The notes: generated by a model not told the origin, from the letters alone. A stretch of DNA of 64,000 nt from Desulfatiglans anilini DSM 4660 (GCF_000422285.1 NZ_AULM01000002.1:1-64000), one strand, 5' to 3'. Shown: positions 48,941 through 60,010, counted from the first letter of the stretch. Numbers and translations are program-made.

Positions 48941-49102
48941 ATGGCTGGACCAAAAGACCCCGATCCTCAGAAACTGGAGGTGCTCAGGCAATTGCCGGTC
49001 GAGATCCTTCGCCAACTGACACGTGAAGAGGTCGCCGCATTCCTGGGCGACGATCCTTGGCCGGATTCTTTACAGGAGAAATTGAAAGACTATCTGATTT
49101 AG
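48941..49102 (+). CDS. Small hypothetical protein, 53 residues
   Basis: The start is ATG 48941 with AGGAGG at 48924-48929. The acidic protein begins MAGPKDPDPQKLEVLRQLPV and ends in EKLKDYLI. It is helical and without Cys or a membrane segment. The good ribosome binding site and the position 66 bases before folE2 favour a real gene, possibly in the same transcript. Family unknown. Confidence 0.6.
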   Translation: MAGPKDPDPQKLEVLRQLPVEILRQLTREEVAAFLGDDPWPDSLQEKLKDYLI

Positions 49103-49168
49103 ACCAATGGGCGTATCCGCTTTGCTGCCATGCCCGCCTTGCGGCTTCGATCAGTTCGGGTGAGATCA

Positions 49169-49951
49169 ATGCAGGATATTCAGAGTCATATGGATTACAG
49201 AAACATCGACATCGATCAGGTCGGTGTGAAAGGGATTCGTTACCCCATTACAGTGTTGGACAAGGACATGGGGAGTCAGCAGACTGTAGCGCAGATCAAT
49301 ATGTACGTGGATCTTCCACGCTATTACAAAGGCACGCATATGAGCCGGTTCGTGGAGATACTGAATGAACATAGCCGAAGGATATCGCTACAGAATTTTT
49401 CCCAGATTCTTCAGGAGATGAAAGACCGCTTAAACGCCGAGAGCGCCCACATGGAGATCACGTTTCCATATTTTGTAAAGAAAGCAGCGCCTGTCACCGG
49501 CTCGGAAGGTTTGATGGAGTACAAATGCACTTTCAAAGGTTCACTGCGGCGCCGTTCGGATCTTGTCATTATGCTCCACGTGCCGATCTGCACGCTTTGC
49601 CCCTGTTCCAGAGAGATCAGTGATTATGGCGCACACAACCAACGGGGCGAGGTTCGGCTTCAGGTGCGTTTCAAGAAGTTTGTATGGATCGAAGATTTGA
49701 TCAGGCTGGTCGAGGAATCGGCCTCCTGCGATGTCTATTCGGTCCTGAAGAGGGAAGACGAAAAATATGTGACGGAGAGGGCTTACAATCACCCGATGTT
49801 CGTCGAGGACATCGTCAGGGAGATAGCCGTCAAACTGAACCAGGATAACAATATCACCTGGTTTGCTGTGGAGTCGGAGAACTTTGAATCTATCCACAAT
49901 CATAATGCCTATGCCTATGTCGAAAAGCGTAAGAACGAACCAGGCGCCTGA
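49169..49951 (+). CDS. folE2: GTP cyclohydrolase FolE2 (type IB)
   Basis: Makes dihydroneopterin triphosphate from GTP for folate, and possibly queuosine. 260 residues. The active-site region CTLCPCSREISDYGAHNQRG, with catalytic Cys and the His/Arg loop, is intact. FolE2 can use other metals when zinc is short. The start ATG 49169 has GGGTGAG upstream; 13 residues upstream in frame are possible. It is followed at 17 bases by the AICAR transformylase gene, probably one operon for purine/one-carbon metabolism. Confidence 0.95.
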   Translation: MQDIQSHMDYRNIDIDQVGVKGIRYPITVLDKDMGSQQTVAQINMYVDLPRYYKGTHMSRFVEILNEHSRRISLQNFSQILQEMKDRLNAESAHMEITFPYFVKKAAPVTGSEGLMEYKCTFKGSLRRRSDLVIMLHVPICTLCPCSREISDYGAHNQRGEVRLQVRFKKFVWIEDLIRLVEESASCDVYSVLKREDEKYVTERAYNHPMFVEDIVREIAVKLNQDNNITWFAVESENFESIHNHNAYAYVEKRKNEPGA

Positions 49952-49967
49952 TGGGGAGGAAGAACGG

Positions 49968-51263
49968 ATGGGGCAGGATTTGAAGCAGATGTACCGTACG
50001 GTTATGGATGACCATTTTCCCGATGATTTGACGATTTCGTTCGGTGGGCAGACCCTCGTTTACCGGAAACGGACATGGCGCATGCCGGATGAAAAGGCCG
50101 GAGGGCTGGTCGAGAAAGGATTGCGCTACGGGGAGAACCCGGGGCAGGAGGCGGCTTTATATGAGTTGACGAACGGGAACTTGGTCCTTGGGGGCTGTGA
50201 ATGTATTCGTCCCGGGCTGGGGCTTGTCTCCGCGATATCTGAAGAGGACATGCTCCAGAGCGGGAAGCATCCTGGCAAGATCAATTTGACGGATCTGGAT
50301 AATGCTCTGAACATATTGAAATACTTGAAATCCCGCCCTGCAGCGGTCATTGTGAAACACAACAATCCTTGCGGCGTCGCCTACGGAGAGACCTGCGCCG
50401 ATGCGTATCTGAAGGCCGACATGGCGGATCGGATCGCCGCCTTCGGCGGGTGTGCCGTTTTCAACCGTCCGGTCGACCGCATTGCTGCTGCCGAAATCGC
50501 GAAGAATTATCTGGAAGTGGTCGGAGCTCCCGATTTCGAGGAAGGGGCGCTGGAGATCCTGAAAAAACGGTCGAATCTGCGTGTCATTCGCGTTCCGGGG
50601 ATGGAGCGACTGGAGGCCTACGCCGCCCTGCGCTTCGTCGATTTCAAGAGCCTCATCGACGGTGGACTGATATTGCAGCAGTCTCCGTTGAATGCGGTCC
50701 GCTCTGCAGCCGATTTGAAGCCGGCCAGCGCCATCCACGACGGGCGCTCCTATCGCATTGAGCGGGCGCCGACAACGCAGGAGGTGGAAGACCTCCTTTT
50801 CGGTTGGCAGGTCGAGCAGGGGGTGACCTCGAATTCGGTCCTGTATGTCAAGGACGGTGTGACGGTCGGGATCGGCACGGGCGAACAGGATCGAGTAGGG
50901 GTCGCTGAAATCGCGGTCTTCAAAGCCTATACGAAGTATGCCGACGCCTGGTGCTTCCGGCGGCACGGGCAATCCTACAAGGATCTGGAACTACAGGTCA
51001 GAAAGGGTGAAAAAGCCAAGGATTTGCTGGAGGAGATCAAAGCGGAGACTGCAGAGGCCAAGGGCGGGTTGATCGGTGCTTCCATGGTATCCGATGCCTT
51101 TTTCCCGTTCCGTGATGGCGTCGATGTGGGGATCAGAGAGGGAATCGGAGCGGTGATTCAACCCGGGGGGTCTCTCCGGGATTTCGAGGTGATCGAGGCA
51201 TGCAACGAGGCCCGTCCACAGGTGACCATGGTGTTCACCGGACAAAGGGCCTTCAGGCACTGA
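49968..51263 (+). CDS. Stand-alone AICAR transformylase (PurH C-terminal type)
   Basis: A 431-residue protein matching the AICAR formyltransferase part of PurH: LRYGENPGQEAALYE, KHNNPCGVAYG (with catalytic Lys-His), AFGGCAVFN and a C-terminal VIQPGGSLRDFEVIEACNE. The IMP cyclohydrolase domain is absent, so the last step of purine synthesis needs another enzyme (PurO or a separate PurH). The ATG at 49968 has GGGGAGGAAG upstream. Confidence 0.87.
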   Translation: MGQDLKQMYRTVMDDHFPDDLTISFGGQTLVYRKRTWRMPDEKAGGLVEKGLRYGENPGQEAALYELTNGNLVLGGCECIRPGLGLVSAISEEDMLQSGKHPGKINLTDLDNALNILKYLKSRPAAVIVKHNNPCGVAYGETCADAYLKADMADRIAAFGGCAVFNRPVDRIAAAEIAKNYLEVVGAPDFEEGALEILKKRSNLRVIRVPGMERLEAYAALRFVDFKSLIDGGLILQQSPLNAVRSAADLKPASAIHDGRSYRIERAPTTQEVEDLLFGWQVEQGVTSNSVLYVKDGVTVGIGTGEQDRVGVAEIAVFKAYTKYADAWCFRRHGQSYKDLELQVRKGEKAKDLLEEIKAETAEAKGGLIGASMVSDAFFPFRDGVDVGIREGIGAVIQPGGSLRDFEVIEACNEARPQVTMVFTGQRAFRH

Positions 51264-51349
51264 TGCCGATTGACACCATAGAGGGGGTGCGGCCGCCGCC
51301 ACGTGCAAGGGGCGGGCACCACCTCCAGACGTTCCGGAAAATCGCCCCG

Positions 51350-51676
51350 TTATAAAGGAAAAAGCTCGTAGATCCTTTGGGCCAGCAGGATATTCCCCTT
51401 GACGCGCAGTTTTCCGGTCATGAAGGCCTGCATGCCGTTGAGTTCCCGGTTGACCATTGCGATCCAGGTTTGATCCGACATGGTCAGGACCACCGAGGGC
51501 TCGCTAGGCAGGTTTTCCTCGATGGTGCAGGTGTTTTCTCTGATGACGGCGGACCACTGGCCTCCGTCGCTGCCCGTGATGTCGAAACGGATCGTCGCAT
51601 CCAGACCCTTCGCGGCGTTTGGGTCGAATGCTTCCGGCATTTTCGCGAAGATCTCTCTGACATGTTTGAAAGCCAT
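51350..51676 (-). CDS. SCP2 sterol-binding-domain protein
   Basis: A 108-residue single SCP2-fold domain (AVIRENTCTIEENLPSEPSVVLTMSDQTWIAMVNRELNGMQAFMTGKLRVKG). This is the typical lipid-binding pattern with the D-x-x-W and M-x-G-K-L-x-x-x-G motifs. Such small proteins bind acyl chains or other hydrophobic ligands in bacteria; the specific ligand is unknown. It stands alone and is convergent with the AICAR transformylase. Confidence 0.85.
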   Translation of the reverse strand: MAFKHVREIFAKMPEAFDPNAAKGLDATIRFDITGSDGGQWSAVIRENTCTIEENLPSEPSVVLTMSDQTWIAMVNRELNGMQAFMTGKLRVKGNILLAQRIYELFPL

Positions 51677-51860
51677 GCTCCTGCTCCTTGGTGAATGAAA
51701 ATAGTCGGTTTGGACGGCACCCGGCCGCCGATGCCCTATCTGGGATGAAACCTTCTCCGATGCGCGGCATTTTGGGGCGGCTGACGGAAAAAGTCAATGG
51801 AATCGGCTTTCCATGGGACGGGTTCCTCCAACGCCGAAATATTCACTGCGCGCCGTGAAC

Positions 51861-52070
51861 TGATTTTCGGGTAGAATCGAGTTTCCAGTCCGGAACTGAG
51901 GATTTTTGCTTCGAACGCTGCGCGGGCTAAGTCCCCCCGCCTCAAGGCGGGTCACGGTTTGTTTTCATGTTCAGAAAATCAATCGCTTGCGTGAAGGCGA
52001 CCTGCAGGTCGCCAAACAAGCAAACGTGCAGGTTGACGTTGAGAGTGGCAAAAAAGCCGTTTCGGGTGGA
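51861..52070 (+). repeat. Dispersed palindromic repeat, copy 8, with nested cassette
   Basis: Same orientation as copy 1. GTTTCCAGTCCGGAACTGAGG, then a cassette with GTCCCCCCGCCTCAAGGCGGG, then the intact central GGCGACCTGCAGGTCGCC (51996-52013) and GCAAACGTGCAGGTTGACG. The left end is decayed. It is followed by copy 9 within 100 bases. Together with copy 9 it fills the 811-base gap before the atp operon. Confidence 0.8.
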
Positions 52071-52156
52071 GAACTATTTCCCCTTGCAAATACCATGGCT
52101 TTGTGTTATGCAGCCCGGCTGAAGGGGTTCAAGCTCCCACCTGATTAGAGACGTAT

Positions 52157-52330
52157 CCATCCGGAAACGGAAATGATTTACCGGTAGAACCCGGTTTCCA
52201 ATCCGGAAAGGAAAGTTTTTGGCCAATATCAAGGAAATCAATCGCTTGCGTGGAGGCGATCTACAGGTCACCGCATAAGCAAACGTGCAGATTGATGCCG
52301 AGATTGGCCAAAAAGCCCCTTTCCGGATGG
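52157..52330 (+). repeat. Dispersed palindromic repeat, copy 9
   Basis: A complete copy from CCATCCGGAAACGG to CCTTTCCGGATGG, same orientation as copy 1. The central stem is GGCGATC-TACA-GGTCACC with one mismatch, and the outer arms GGCCAA are present. It ends 78 bases before the atp promoter. Confidence 0.85.
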
Positions 52331-52407
52331 AAACTTGAGATATTCAGCCGGCCTGGATTGGGCTTCAGGTGGAGCTGGAAATCGGTGACCGCAGGCCAAA
52401 AAATGTT

Positions 52408-52436
52408 TTGACAACATGCGCTTTTTTTTGTAAAAG
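52408..52436 (+). promoter_or_regulatory. Sigma-70 promoter of the atp operon
   Basis: TTGACA (52408-52413), 17-bp spacer with a T8 run, TAAAAG (52431-52436). It is 52 bases upstream of atpF'. The only promoter-like site seen in front of the seven atp genes. Confidence 0.7.
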
Positions 52437-52487
52437 GCCTTACCCCGTGAATTAACTTAATCAAAATGAAGGAAGGGTGAGTTATTT

Positions 52488-52913
52488 ATGCTTTCGGCAA
52501 ATCACACTCTGTTCATTCAAATTGCCAATTTCCTGATCCTCCTCTTTGTATTGAACCTGATCTTGTACAAACCGATCCGGCGAATCATTGCGGAGCGGAG
52601 ACAGAGGATGGGGAGTCTGGAGCAGGCAGTTGCGGACCTCAGGGAGCATTCTCAGAAGAGCGAGGCTGCCATTCAACAAAGCATCGTTCAGGCGCGTAAG
52701 GAAGGTTTCGCCCAAAAGGAAGAGCTTAAAGGGGATGCGCATAAGGAGGAGGTCGGCATCCTTCAGGAGGCTTCGAGCGCTGTAGCGCAGCGCATGACCG
52801 AGGCTAAAACCGAACTGGATGCGAGAATGGAGGCCGTGCGGAAGGAACTGGAAGCGCAAGTGGCTGCTTTTTCGAAAGATCTGGCCGAAAAGGTTTTGGG
52901 GAGGGCTTTCTGA
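52488..52913 (+). CDS. atpF': ATP synthase b' subunit
   Basis: A 141-residue peripheral-stalk subunit: one N-terminal membrane helix (IQIANFLILLFVLNLILY) and a long coiled coil. Having two b-type genes (b' and b) in a row, without a and c genes, is typical of Desulfobacterota, where atpB/atpE lie elsewhere. ATG 52488 with GGAAGGGTGAG upstream. Confidence 0.92.
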   Translation: MLSANHTLFIQIANFLILLFVLNLILYKPIRRIIAERRQRMGSLEQAVADLREHSQKSEAAIQQSIVQARKEGFAQKEELKGDAHKEEVGILQEASSAVAQRMTEAKTELDARMEAVRKELEAQVAAFSKDLAEKVLGRAF

Positions 52914-52915
52914 TT

Positions 52916-53527
52916 ATGAGGAAAGGTGGAACCGGTAAAGGTCTGCGATGGATGTCAGCCGGGCTGATCACCACCCTGTTGTGCACCACGGCTGTGATTG
53001 CCTATGCGGCGAGCGGCGGTGGTGAACATGCCGCCGATGACAGCGGCAGGCTGATGGATCTGCTGTATCGCTGTATCAATTTTGCTCTGCTCGTTATCAT
53101 TCTGGTTGTTGTGATCAAGAAGACTTCTCTGAAAGACTACTTTGCGCAGCGCAGAGAGGATATCAAGCGGCGCATGGAGGAACTGCAGAAGGAGAAAGCT
53201 GCGGCTGAGGCGCGATACCAGGAACTCGAGCAGAAGTTCAAGGATTTCGAGATCAAGAAGAAGGAGATTGTCGAGCAGTTCAAGGCTGAAGGTCTTGTAG
53301 AGAAAGACAAGATCATTGCCCAGGCGAAGGAAAGGGCCCAACAGATCATGGCCCAGGCTGAGTCGACGATTCAGCGTGAGATCCAGGGTGCCAAAGACCG
53401 TTTGCGCGAGGAGATTGTCAACGTAGCGGCCCAGAAGGCTCAGGATCTCATCGTCAAACAGATCAAGGCGAGTGATCAGGAACATTTGGTTGATGAATTC
53501 ATAGAAAGGGTGGGGAAGCTACATTGA
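52916..53527 (+). CDS. atpF: ATP synthase b subunit
   Basis: A 203-residue stalk subunit. A signal-like hydrophobic segment (residues 12-33, SAGLITTLLCTTAVIAYAAS) precedes the usual membrane helix (CINFALLVIILVVVIKK, near 60) and the coiled coil. The additional N-terminal hydrophobic stretch is known for this group and may be a cleaved signal. ATG 52916, two bases after atpF'. The stop overlaps the TTG of atpH. Confidence 0.92.
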   Translation: MRKGGTGKGLRWMSAGLITTLLCTTAVIAYAASGGGEHAADDSGRLMDLLYRCINFALLVIILVVVIKKTSLKDYFAQRREDIKRRMEELQKEKAAAEARYQELEQKFKDFEIKKKEIVEQFKAEGLVEKDKIIAQAKERAQQIMAQAESTIQREIQGAKDRLREEIVNVAAQKAQDLIVKQIKASDQEHLVDEFIERVGKLH

Positions 53528-54075
53528 GCGGCTCAAAGGTTTCCAGACGATATGCAAAGGCGCTGCTGAGTTTGGGGCAGCAAGACGGTCAATATGAATC
53601 CTATGGGAAGGGATTGCAGGCATTCGTCGAATACTGCAAAGCCACCCCGGATTTTTTCGCAGTCATTTCAAACAAGATTTTCTCGGTGGAGGACCGGAAA
53701 AAGGTCCTTGATTTTGTACTAAAGAAGAGTGAATTTCCCTCGATGGTCAACAACTTCCTGAAACTCCTGCTCGAGAAGAATCGTATCGGCGCCATCCCGG
53801 ATATCACCGACTATTATGTAAAGCTCACCGATGCGCTTTCGAATGTCACCCGTGCGGACATCCTGACGGCCAAGCCTCTTAAGACTCAGGCCCTGGAAAA
53901 GCTGAAAAAGACTTTGTCCGATTTGACTTCGAAGGAAGTCAGGTTCGAGGTGAAGGTGGATGAGTCCCTGATCGGGGGGCTGGTCGTGAAGATAGGGGAT
54001 TTGGTATTGGATGGTAGTGTGAAAGCCCAGCTGGAAGGGTTAAAAGAATCATTGAAAAGGGGTGAATATAACTAA
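53524..54075 (+). CDS. atpH: ATP synthase delta subunit
   Basis: A 183-residue F1-to-stalk connector: [14 protein letters not shown] start of the OSCP/delta domain and a C-terminal [31 protein letters not shown]-type end (here [19 protein letters not shown]). It begins at TTG 53524 overlapping the atpF stop. The TAA overlaps the atpA ATG by one base (TAATG). Confidence 0.95.
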   Translation: MSGSKVSRRYAKALLSLGQQDGQYESYGKGLQAFVEYCKATPDFFAVISNKIFSVEDRKKVLDFVLKKSEFPSMVNNFLKLLLEKNRIGAIPDITDYYVKLTDALSNVTRADILTAKPLKTQALEKLKKTLSDLTSKEVRFEVKVDESLIGGLVVKIGDLVLDGSVKAQLEGLKESLKRGEYN

Positions 54076-55589
54076 TGGAGATCAGAGCAGAAGAGATAAG
54101 CCAGGTAATCCGCGATCAGATCAAGGATTATGAGAAAAAGGTGGAAGTGAGCGAGACAGGCACGGTTCTGTCCGTTGGCGACGGAATCGCGCGTGTCTAT
54201 GGCGTGGAAAATGCCATGGCCATGGAGATGCTCGAATTTCCAGGTGGGATCTACGGCCTGTGCCTCAATCTCGAGGAGGACAACGTGGGTGTCGCCATCA
54301 TGGGCGACGACAGCCAGATCAAGGAAGGGGATACGGTGAAGCGGACCGGCCGCATCGCTGAAATCCCGGTCGGCGAGGCGGTTCTTGGCCGCGTTATCGA
54401 TGCCGTGGGTCAGCCGCTTGACGGCAAGGGACCGATCGAGGCGACGGAATTCCGGCGGATCGAAATGGTCGCACCCGGCGTCATCGCTCGTCAGCCGGTG
54501 GGTGAGCCGATGTATACCGGCATCAAGGCGATCGATGCCATGACGCCGATCGGCCGCGGACAGCGTGAATTGATCATTGGTGACCGCCAGATCGGAAAGA
54601 CCGCGATCTGTGTGGATGCCATCATCAATCAGAAGCGGACCGACATCTACTGTATTTACGTTGCCGTCGGGCAGAAGAAGTCGACCGTCGCCCAGGTGGT
54701 CGACGTGCTCGAGCGCCACGGTGCCATGGAATACACCACGGTCGTAGCGGCCTGCGCGAGCGACCCTGCGACACAGCAGTTCATCGCACCTTATTCGGGT
54801 TGCGCTATCGGCGAATACTACCGTGACAACGGGAAGCACGCGCTGATAGTGTATGATGATCTTTCCAAGCAGGCAACCGCCTACCGGCAGGTCTCACTGC
54901 TTCTCAGACGCCCCCCGGGACGCGAGGCCTTTCCCGGTGACATCTTTTACAACCACTCGCGATTGCTGGAGCGTGCGGCCAAGTTGAACGACGAACTCGG
55001 TGCCGGATCCCTGACCGCCCTTCCTATCATCGAGACCCAGGCCGGTGACGTTTCGGCCTATATTCCGACGAACGTCATTTCGATCACCGATGGGCAGGTC
55101 TACCTCGAACCGAACCTGTTCTTCTCCGGTGTCCGACCGGCGATCAACGTCGGGCTATCCGTTTCCCGTGTCGGCGGTGCCGCTCAGACCAAGGCTATGA
55201 AGAAGGTGGCGGGGACCCTGCGTCTCGACATGGCGCAGTACCGCGAGTTGGAGGCCTTCGCCCAGTTCGGCAGCGACTTGGACAAGTCAACCCAGAGACA
55301 GCTCAGTCGCGGCCAGCGGCTCGTGGAGGTTCTCAAGCAGCCCCAATATCAGCCGATTCCCGCGGAAAAGGAGATCGCTATCCTCTTTGCGGGTGCCAAT
55401 GGTTATCTGGATGAATGGCCGGCTTCTTCGGTTGCCGATTACGAGAAGCAGATGCTCGAGTTCATGGATAGCAAACATGCCGAACTGTTGAAGGAGATCC
55501 AGGAAAAGAACGACATCAGCGCGGACCTGTCAGAAAAGCTGAAGAAGGCGCTGGATGAGTTCAAGGGGATTTTTCAGCCCTCCGTTTAA
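54075..55589 (+). CDS. atpA: ATP synthase alpha subunit
   Basis: F1 alpha subunit, 504 residues. The non-catalytic nucleotide site Walker A motif GDRQIGKTA lies near residue 170, and [17 protein letters not shown] and the family end are present. Full family length. ATG 54075 overlaps the atpH stop. Codon use is strongly biased, as expected for a highly expressed gene. Confidence 0.98.
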   Translation: MEIRAEEISQVIRDQIKDYEKKVEVSETGTVLSVGDGIARVYGVENAMAMEMLEFPGGIYGLCLNLEEDNVGVAIMGDDSQIKEGDTVKRTGRIAEIPVGEAVLGRVIDAVGQPLDGKGPIEATEFRRIEMVAPGVIARQPVGEPMYTGIKAIDAMTPIGRGQRELIIGDRQIGKTAICVDAIINQKRTDIYCIYVAVGQKKSTVAQVVDVLERHGAMEYTTVVAACASDPATQQFIAPYSGCAIGEYYRDNGKHALIVYDDLSKQATAYRQVSLLLRRPPGREAFPGDIFYNHSRLLERAAKLNDELGAGSLTALPIIETQAGDVSAYIPTNVISITDGQVYLEPNLFFSGVRPAINVGLSVSRVGGAAQTKAMKKVAGTLRLDMAQYRELEAFAQFGSDLDKSTQRQLSRGQRLVEVLKQPQYQPIPAEKEIAILFAGANGYLDEWPASSVADYEKQMLEFMDSKHAELLKEIQEKNDISADLSEKLKKALDEFKGIFQPSV

Positions 55590-55621
55590 TCCTTAACGAC
55601 CTGAAAGAAAGAGACGGATAG

Positions 55622-56503
55622 ATGGCAACCTTAAGGGATATCCTCCGGAAAATCGGCGCCGTCAAAAAGACACGCCAGATTACGCGTGCCATGAACATGG
55701 TGGCTGCCGCCAAGCTCCGGGGGGCGCAAATGAAGATGGAGAGCTTTGAGCCCTATGCGCGAAAGTTTTCCGACGTCCTGGGGAACCTGGCGAGCCGCAT
55801 CGAGCCTGACGTCCATCCATTGCTAGTGAAGAAAGAAGATGTGCGTCGGGTCGAATTACTGCATTTCAGTGCGGATAGAGGATTGTGCGGCAGCTTCAAT
55901 ATGAACGGCATCAATCGGGGCGAGAAGTGGATTCGCGAGCAGAAGGAGAAAGGGCTTGATGTGAGCCTGAACCTGGTTGGCAAGAAGGGCCGGGATTTCT
56001 TCACGAGGCGCGGATACCCGATCACCGCCGCTCAGATTCACTTATACGGGAGTGTCGATATCTCGTTCGTCAACAAGATGAGCGCCGGGTTTATCGAGCG
56101 GTTTTTGAACGACGAGATCGACGAAGTCTACATGATGTACAGCCGGTTCGTCAGCATGGCTCGGCAGGAGCCGACAGTGGTCAAGCTGATTCCGATCGAG
56201 CCGCCTCGGCAGAGTGAGGAAGAGGCGGGAAAGACTCAGGCGGAATACGTCTGCGAGCCTGACCCCGAGGATTTACTGATTGAACTTTTACCGAAGAATA
56301 TCAGCGTACAGATATTCAATGCGTTTTTGCAGAACGAAACCAGTGAGCATGCTGCCCGTATGGCCGCAATGGACAATGCTTCGAAAAACTGCAAGGAATT
56401 GATCGAGACGCTGACCTTGGTCTACAACAAGGCCAGGCAGGCCGCCATTACGGCTGAGCTGATGGATATCGTGGGTGGTGCCGAAGCCTTGAAGAAGGCT
56501 TAA
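55622..56503 (+). CDS. atpG: ATP synthase gamma subunit
   Basis: The central rotor stalk, 293 residues: N-terminal helix MATLRDILRKIGAVKKTRQITRAMNMVAAAKL and C-terminal helix ARMAAMDNASKNCKELIETLTLVYNKARQAAITAELMDIVGGAEAL pattern. ATG 55622 follows GAAAGAGACGG. 32 bases after atpA. Confidence 0.97.
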   Translation: MATLRDILRKIGAVKKTRQITRAMNMVAAAKLRGAQMKMESFEPYARKFSDVLGNLASRIEPDVHPLLVKKEDVRRVELLHFSADRGLCGSFNMNGINRGEKWIREQKEKGLDVSLNLVGKKGRDFFTRRGYPITAAQIHLYGSVDISFVNKMSAGFIERFLNDEIDEVYMMYSRFVSMARQEPTVVKLIPIEPPRQSEEEAGKTQAEYVCEPDPEDLLIELLPKNISVQIFNAFLQNETSEHAARMAAMDNASKNCKELIETLTLVYNKARQAAITAELMDIVGGAEALKKA

Positions 56504-56531
56504 TGGTTTCATATTTTAAGGAGGTCTTTAG

Positions 56532-57953
<1,422 letters not shown>

Positions 57954-57966
57954 GGGTGATTAGCTC

Positions 57967-58383
57967 ATGGGAGACTTATTTTTAGAGGTGGTGACGCCTG
58001 AAAAGGTGCAGGTGAGCCAAAAGGTCGACATGGTGGTCGCACCTGGCTCCCTCGGCGAATTCGGCGTTCTGGAGGGGCATGTCCCCTTTCTGACCGGCCT
58101 CATTCCTGGATCCCTGCGTTACACGGCGGGGGGGAAGCCCCATCTGTTGGCCGTTTCTTCCGGTTTTGTCGAGGTTTCCGAGAACAAGGTTACGGTCCTG
58201 GTCGACTCGGCGGAGCGAGCCGAGGAGATCGATCTCGAGAGGGCTCGGTTAGCGATGGAGAGGGCCAAGGAGCGGCTTTCGAAGGAAAGAGGCAGGAAAG
58301 ACATCGATTTTATGAGGGCCGAGTTGTCCCTCAGAAGAGCGATTGCGCGGATTAAGGTTGGGGAGGCTACCAAGGGGAAGTAA
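57967..58383 (+). CDS. atpC: ATP synthase epsilon subunit
   Basis: A 138-residue F1 subunit: beta-sandwich N-terminus ([40 protein letters not shown]) and a two-helix C-terminus ([18 protein letters not shown]) that can regulate rotation. ATG 57967 with GGGGTGATTAG upstream. Last gene of the operon, followed by a terminator at 31 bases. Confidence 0.95.
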   Translation: MGDLFLEVVTPEKVQVSQKVDMVVAPGSLGEFGVLEGHVPFLTGLIPGSLRYTAGGKPHLLAVSSGFVEVSENKVTVLVDSAERAEEIDLERARLAMERAKERLSKERGRKDIDFMRAELSLRRAIARIKVGEATKGK

Positions 58384-58410
58384 CCAGCGATCTTCTTCTG
58401 CATTGACAGA

Positions 58411-58441
58411 AAAGGGCAAGCCGTGGCGCTTGCCTTTTTTA
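58411..58441 (+). terminator. Terminator of the atp operon
   Basis: GGCAAGC (58415-58421), loop CGTGGC, GCTTGCC (58428-58434), followed by six Ts. The A run before the stem extends the pairing. A typical Rho-independent terminator. Confidence 0.92.
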
Positions 58442-58600
58442 TTGACGTTTTGTTCGATTGTGGATAGGATTACAAATTACTTCAATAAAATAGGCGAATG
58501 CCCGACTGGCAGGCGGGGCGTCTGGACGACATCATTTTACCTCCGGTCGGCGATTGGTTCGATGATGATGAATATGTTTTTGTGAAAGGGTGTGCCCGTT

Positions 58601-58837
58601 ATGGATATCGGAATGGAAGTGGACCAATTCGAACTCTTGGAAGAAAAAATTGACCGCCTGATTGGGAGTATCCAGAGTCTAAAACGTGAAAATGAAACCC
58701 TGAATGAGAAATTGCAGATCCAGGAAGAGAAGCTTGCTGATATGAATGAGCAGGTGGAGAATCTGAGGGCTTCGAGAGACAATGCAAAGGCGCGGATCGT
58801 ATCCCTCTTGGATAAGATTGAGCAGATAGGGTTATAG
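58601..58837 (+). CDS. ZapB-like coiled-coil protein
   Basis: A 78-residue protein that is almost entirely one coiled coil (FELLEEKIDRLIGSIQSLKRENETLNEKLQIQEEKLADM). It ends in a family-like RIVSLLDKIEQI. With the zapA-type gene 19 bases downstream it fits a cell-division Z-ring-associated ZapB role; sequence conservation of coiled coils is low. The ATG at 58601 has AAAGGG upstream; GTG 58592 is too close to the ribosome binding site. Confidence 0.75.
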   Translation: MDIGMEVDQFELLEEKIDRLIGSIQSLKRENETLNEKLQIQEEKLADMNEQVENLRASRDNAKARIVSLLDKIEQIGL

Positions 58838-58856
58838 GACCGGTTGGGGGGGGCAG

Positions 58857-59168
58857 TTGAGCAGGCCCATCAAACTGAGCATTTTGGGGAACGATTATCT
58901 CATCCGGAGCGATGAGGATGAGCAGCACGTAAAAGAGATTGCCCAGTTTGTACGGGACAAGTTCGAGCAAATCAGCAGTCAGTCTGATGGAATTTCTGAA
59001 AGGAAGACGGCCATTCTCGCTGCATTTTATATTGCGAGTGACTATTTTCAGCTTCTTAAACAGCATGATGAAATGGTAAAGCGGTTTCAGGAACGTGAAG
59101 AGATTGTACAATCCATCAGGGAGCGTGCTCGCAAGCTCAATTATCAGATTGACGCTGTTGTAGATTAG
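58857..59168 (+). CDS. zapA: ZapA-like cell division protein
   Basis: A 103-residue protein: KLSILGNDYLIRSDEDEQHVKEIAQFVRDKFEQI is the ZapA domain, followed by a coiled coil. It cross-links FtsZ filaments. It begins at TTG 58857. In many proteobacteria zapA is followed by 6S RNA; here I could not recognise one in the following gap. Confidence 0.87.
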   Translation: MSRPIKLSILGNDYLIRSDEDEQHVKEIAQFVRDKFEQISSQSDGISERKTAILAAFYIASDYFQLLKQHDEMVKRFQEREEIVQSIRERARKLNYQIDAVVD

Positions 59169-59720
59169 GGTCACGGATTGTTTTTGTTTACTCAAGTTGC
59201 AGGAGCGATGATTTGAGGCAGGATTCTATCTGGGGCGGGGATTGTGATGCCTTTGTTGTGGATTTTTGGCGCATCAACCCTCCAGGTTGCGTAGAACCAG
59301 CCGGCTGCCTGTGCTTGAGGACTGGAATGGGTTGTCCGTTATGCTCCAATCTATGTTGATGATGTCATATTTCAGTTGCAGTGGCCGCCGGTCTTTATTA
59401 ACGTACTGATAAAGACGATCAAATGGTTCCTGCAGCACTCCCCCCTTTCGAAAACATGCCTGTCGTACTGTAAAACCCGCCTGCCCCGCACGGTTTACGG
59501 CTTTTGTAGAGAATGGATTCCCTCTTGTGCGCAGACGATTCCAGTGGTCTGGAAAACGTGAGCCAGTGGGCGTAAAAGAGATTTTATCGCCCAATTCTGG
59601 ACATCCCGTCAGGAACCTGTTTTTCGGGAGGCGGAGTTGGCCGCCTGCCCAGCTTGTTTCTCTCGCGATTTTGACACGCTGTGCCGATGCAATGCTTGAT
59701 TTGCTGGTTTAGTCGCCGTC
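59169..59720. other. Gene-free stretch after zapA
   Basis: No credible gene. A hairpin GTCTTTATTA-ACGTAC-TGATAAAGAC lies at 59391-59416. This is where a 6S RNA would be expected in related genomes, but neither its closing stem nor its central bubble is evident by eye. A minus-strand frame at 59274-59594 has poor codon use. Confidence 0.4.
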
Positions 59721-59885
59721 GAGAAATGATTTCCGGTAGAGCCAAGTGTTCAATCCGGAAAGGATTATTTTTAGCTTATTAGCAAGAAAGCAAGCGTTTG
59801 CGTGGAGGCGGCCTGTAGAGGTCGGCGCACAGGCAAGCCTGCAAATTGACGGGGAGATCGGCCAAAATGGCCATTTCCAGGATAG
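59721..59885 (+). repeat. Dispersed palindromic repeat, copy 10
   Basis: Same orientation as copy 1: GAGAAATGATTTCCGGTAGA at the left, GCGTTTGCGTGGAGGCGGCC in the middle and GGCCAAAATGGCCATTTCCAGGAT at the right. The central palindrome is decayed (GGCGGCCTGTAGAGGTCGGCGC). It lies between zapA and rny. Confidence 0.75.
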
Positions 59886-60010
59886 GAGCGGGTATCGTCG
59901 GGACCGGTAGGCATCGCAACTGGAATAGGGTGGACAGAGGGCCTCTTCGAAAAAACTGAGATCCGCAAGTCTGAAAAGCGGGGTCAGAGTGGGCGGGACC
60001 CACAAACGCA

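Noticed and set aside
48328-52330. Repeat copies as a CRISPR array
   Set aside because: Units are about 170 bp, far apart, in both orientations, internally palindromic, and no cas genes are present.
59274-59594. Minus-strand frame of 106 codons in the zapA-rny gap
   Set aside because: No start signal, poor codon bias, no recognised domain; possibly a decayed gene, but I cannot support it.
59169-59720. 6S RNA gene, expected after zapA
   Set aside because: I could not find a closing stem of suitable length with a central bubble. A covariance-model search would decide.
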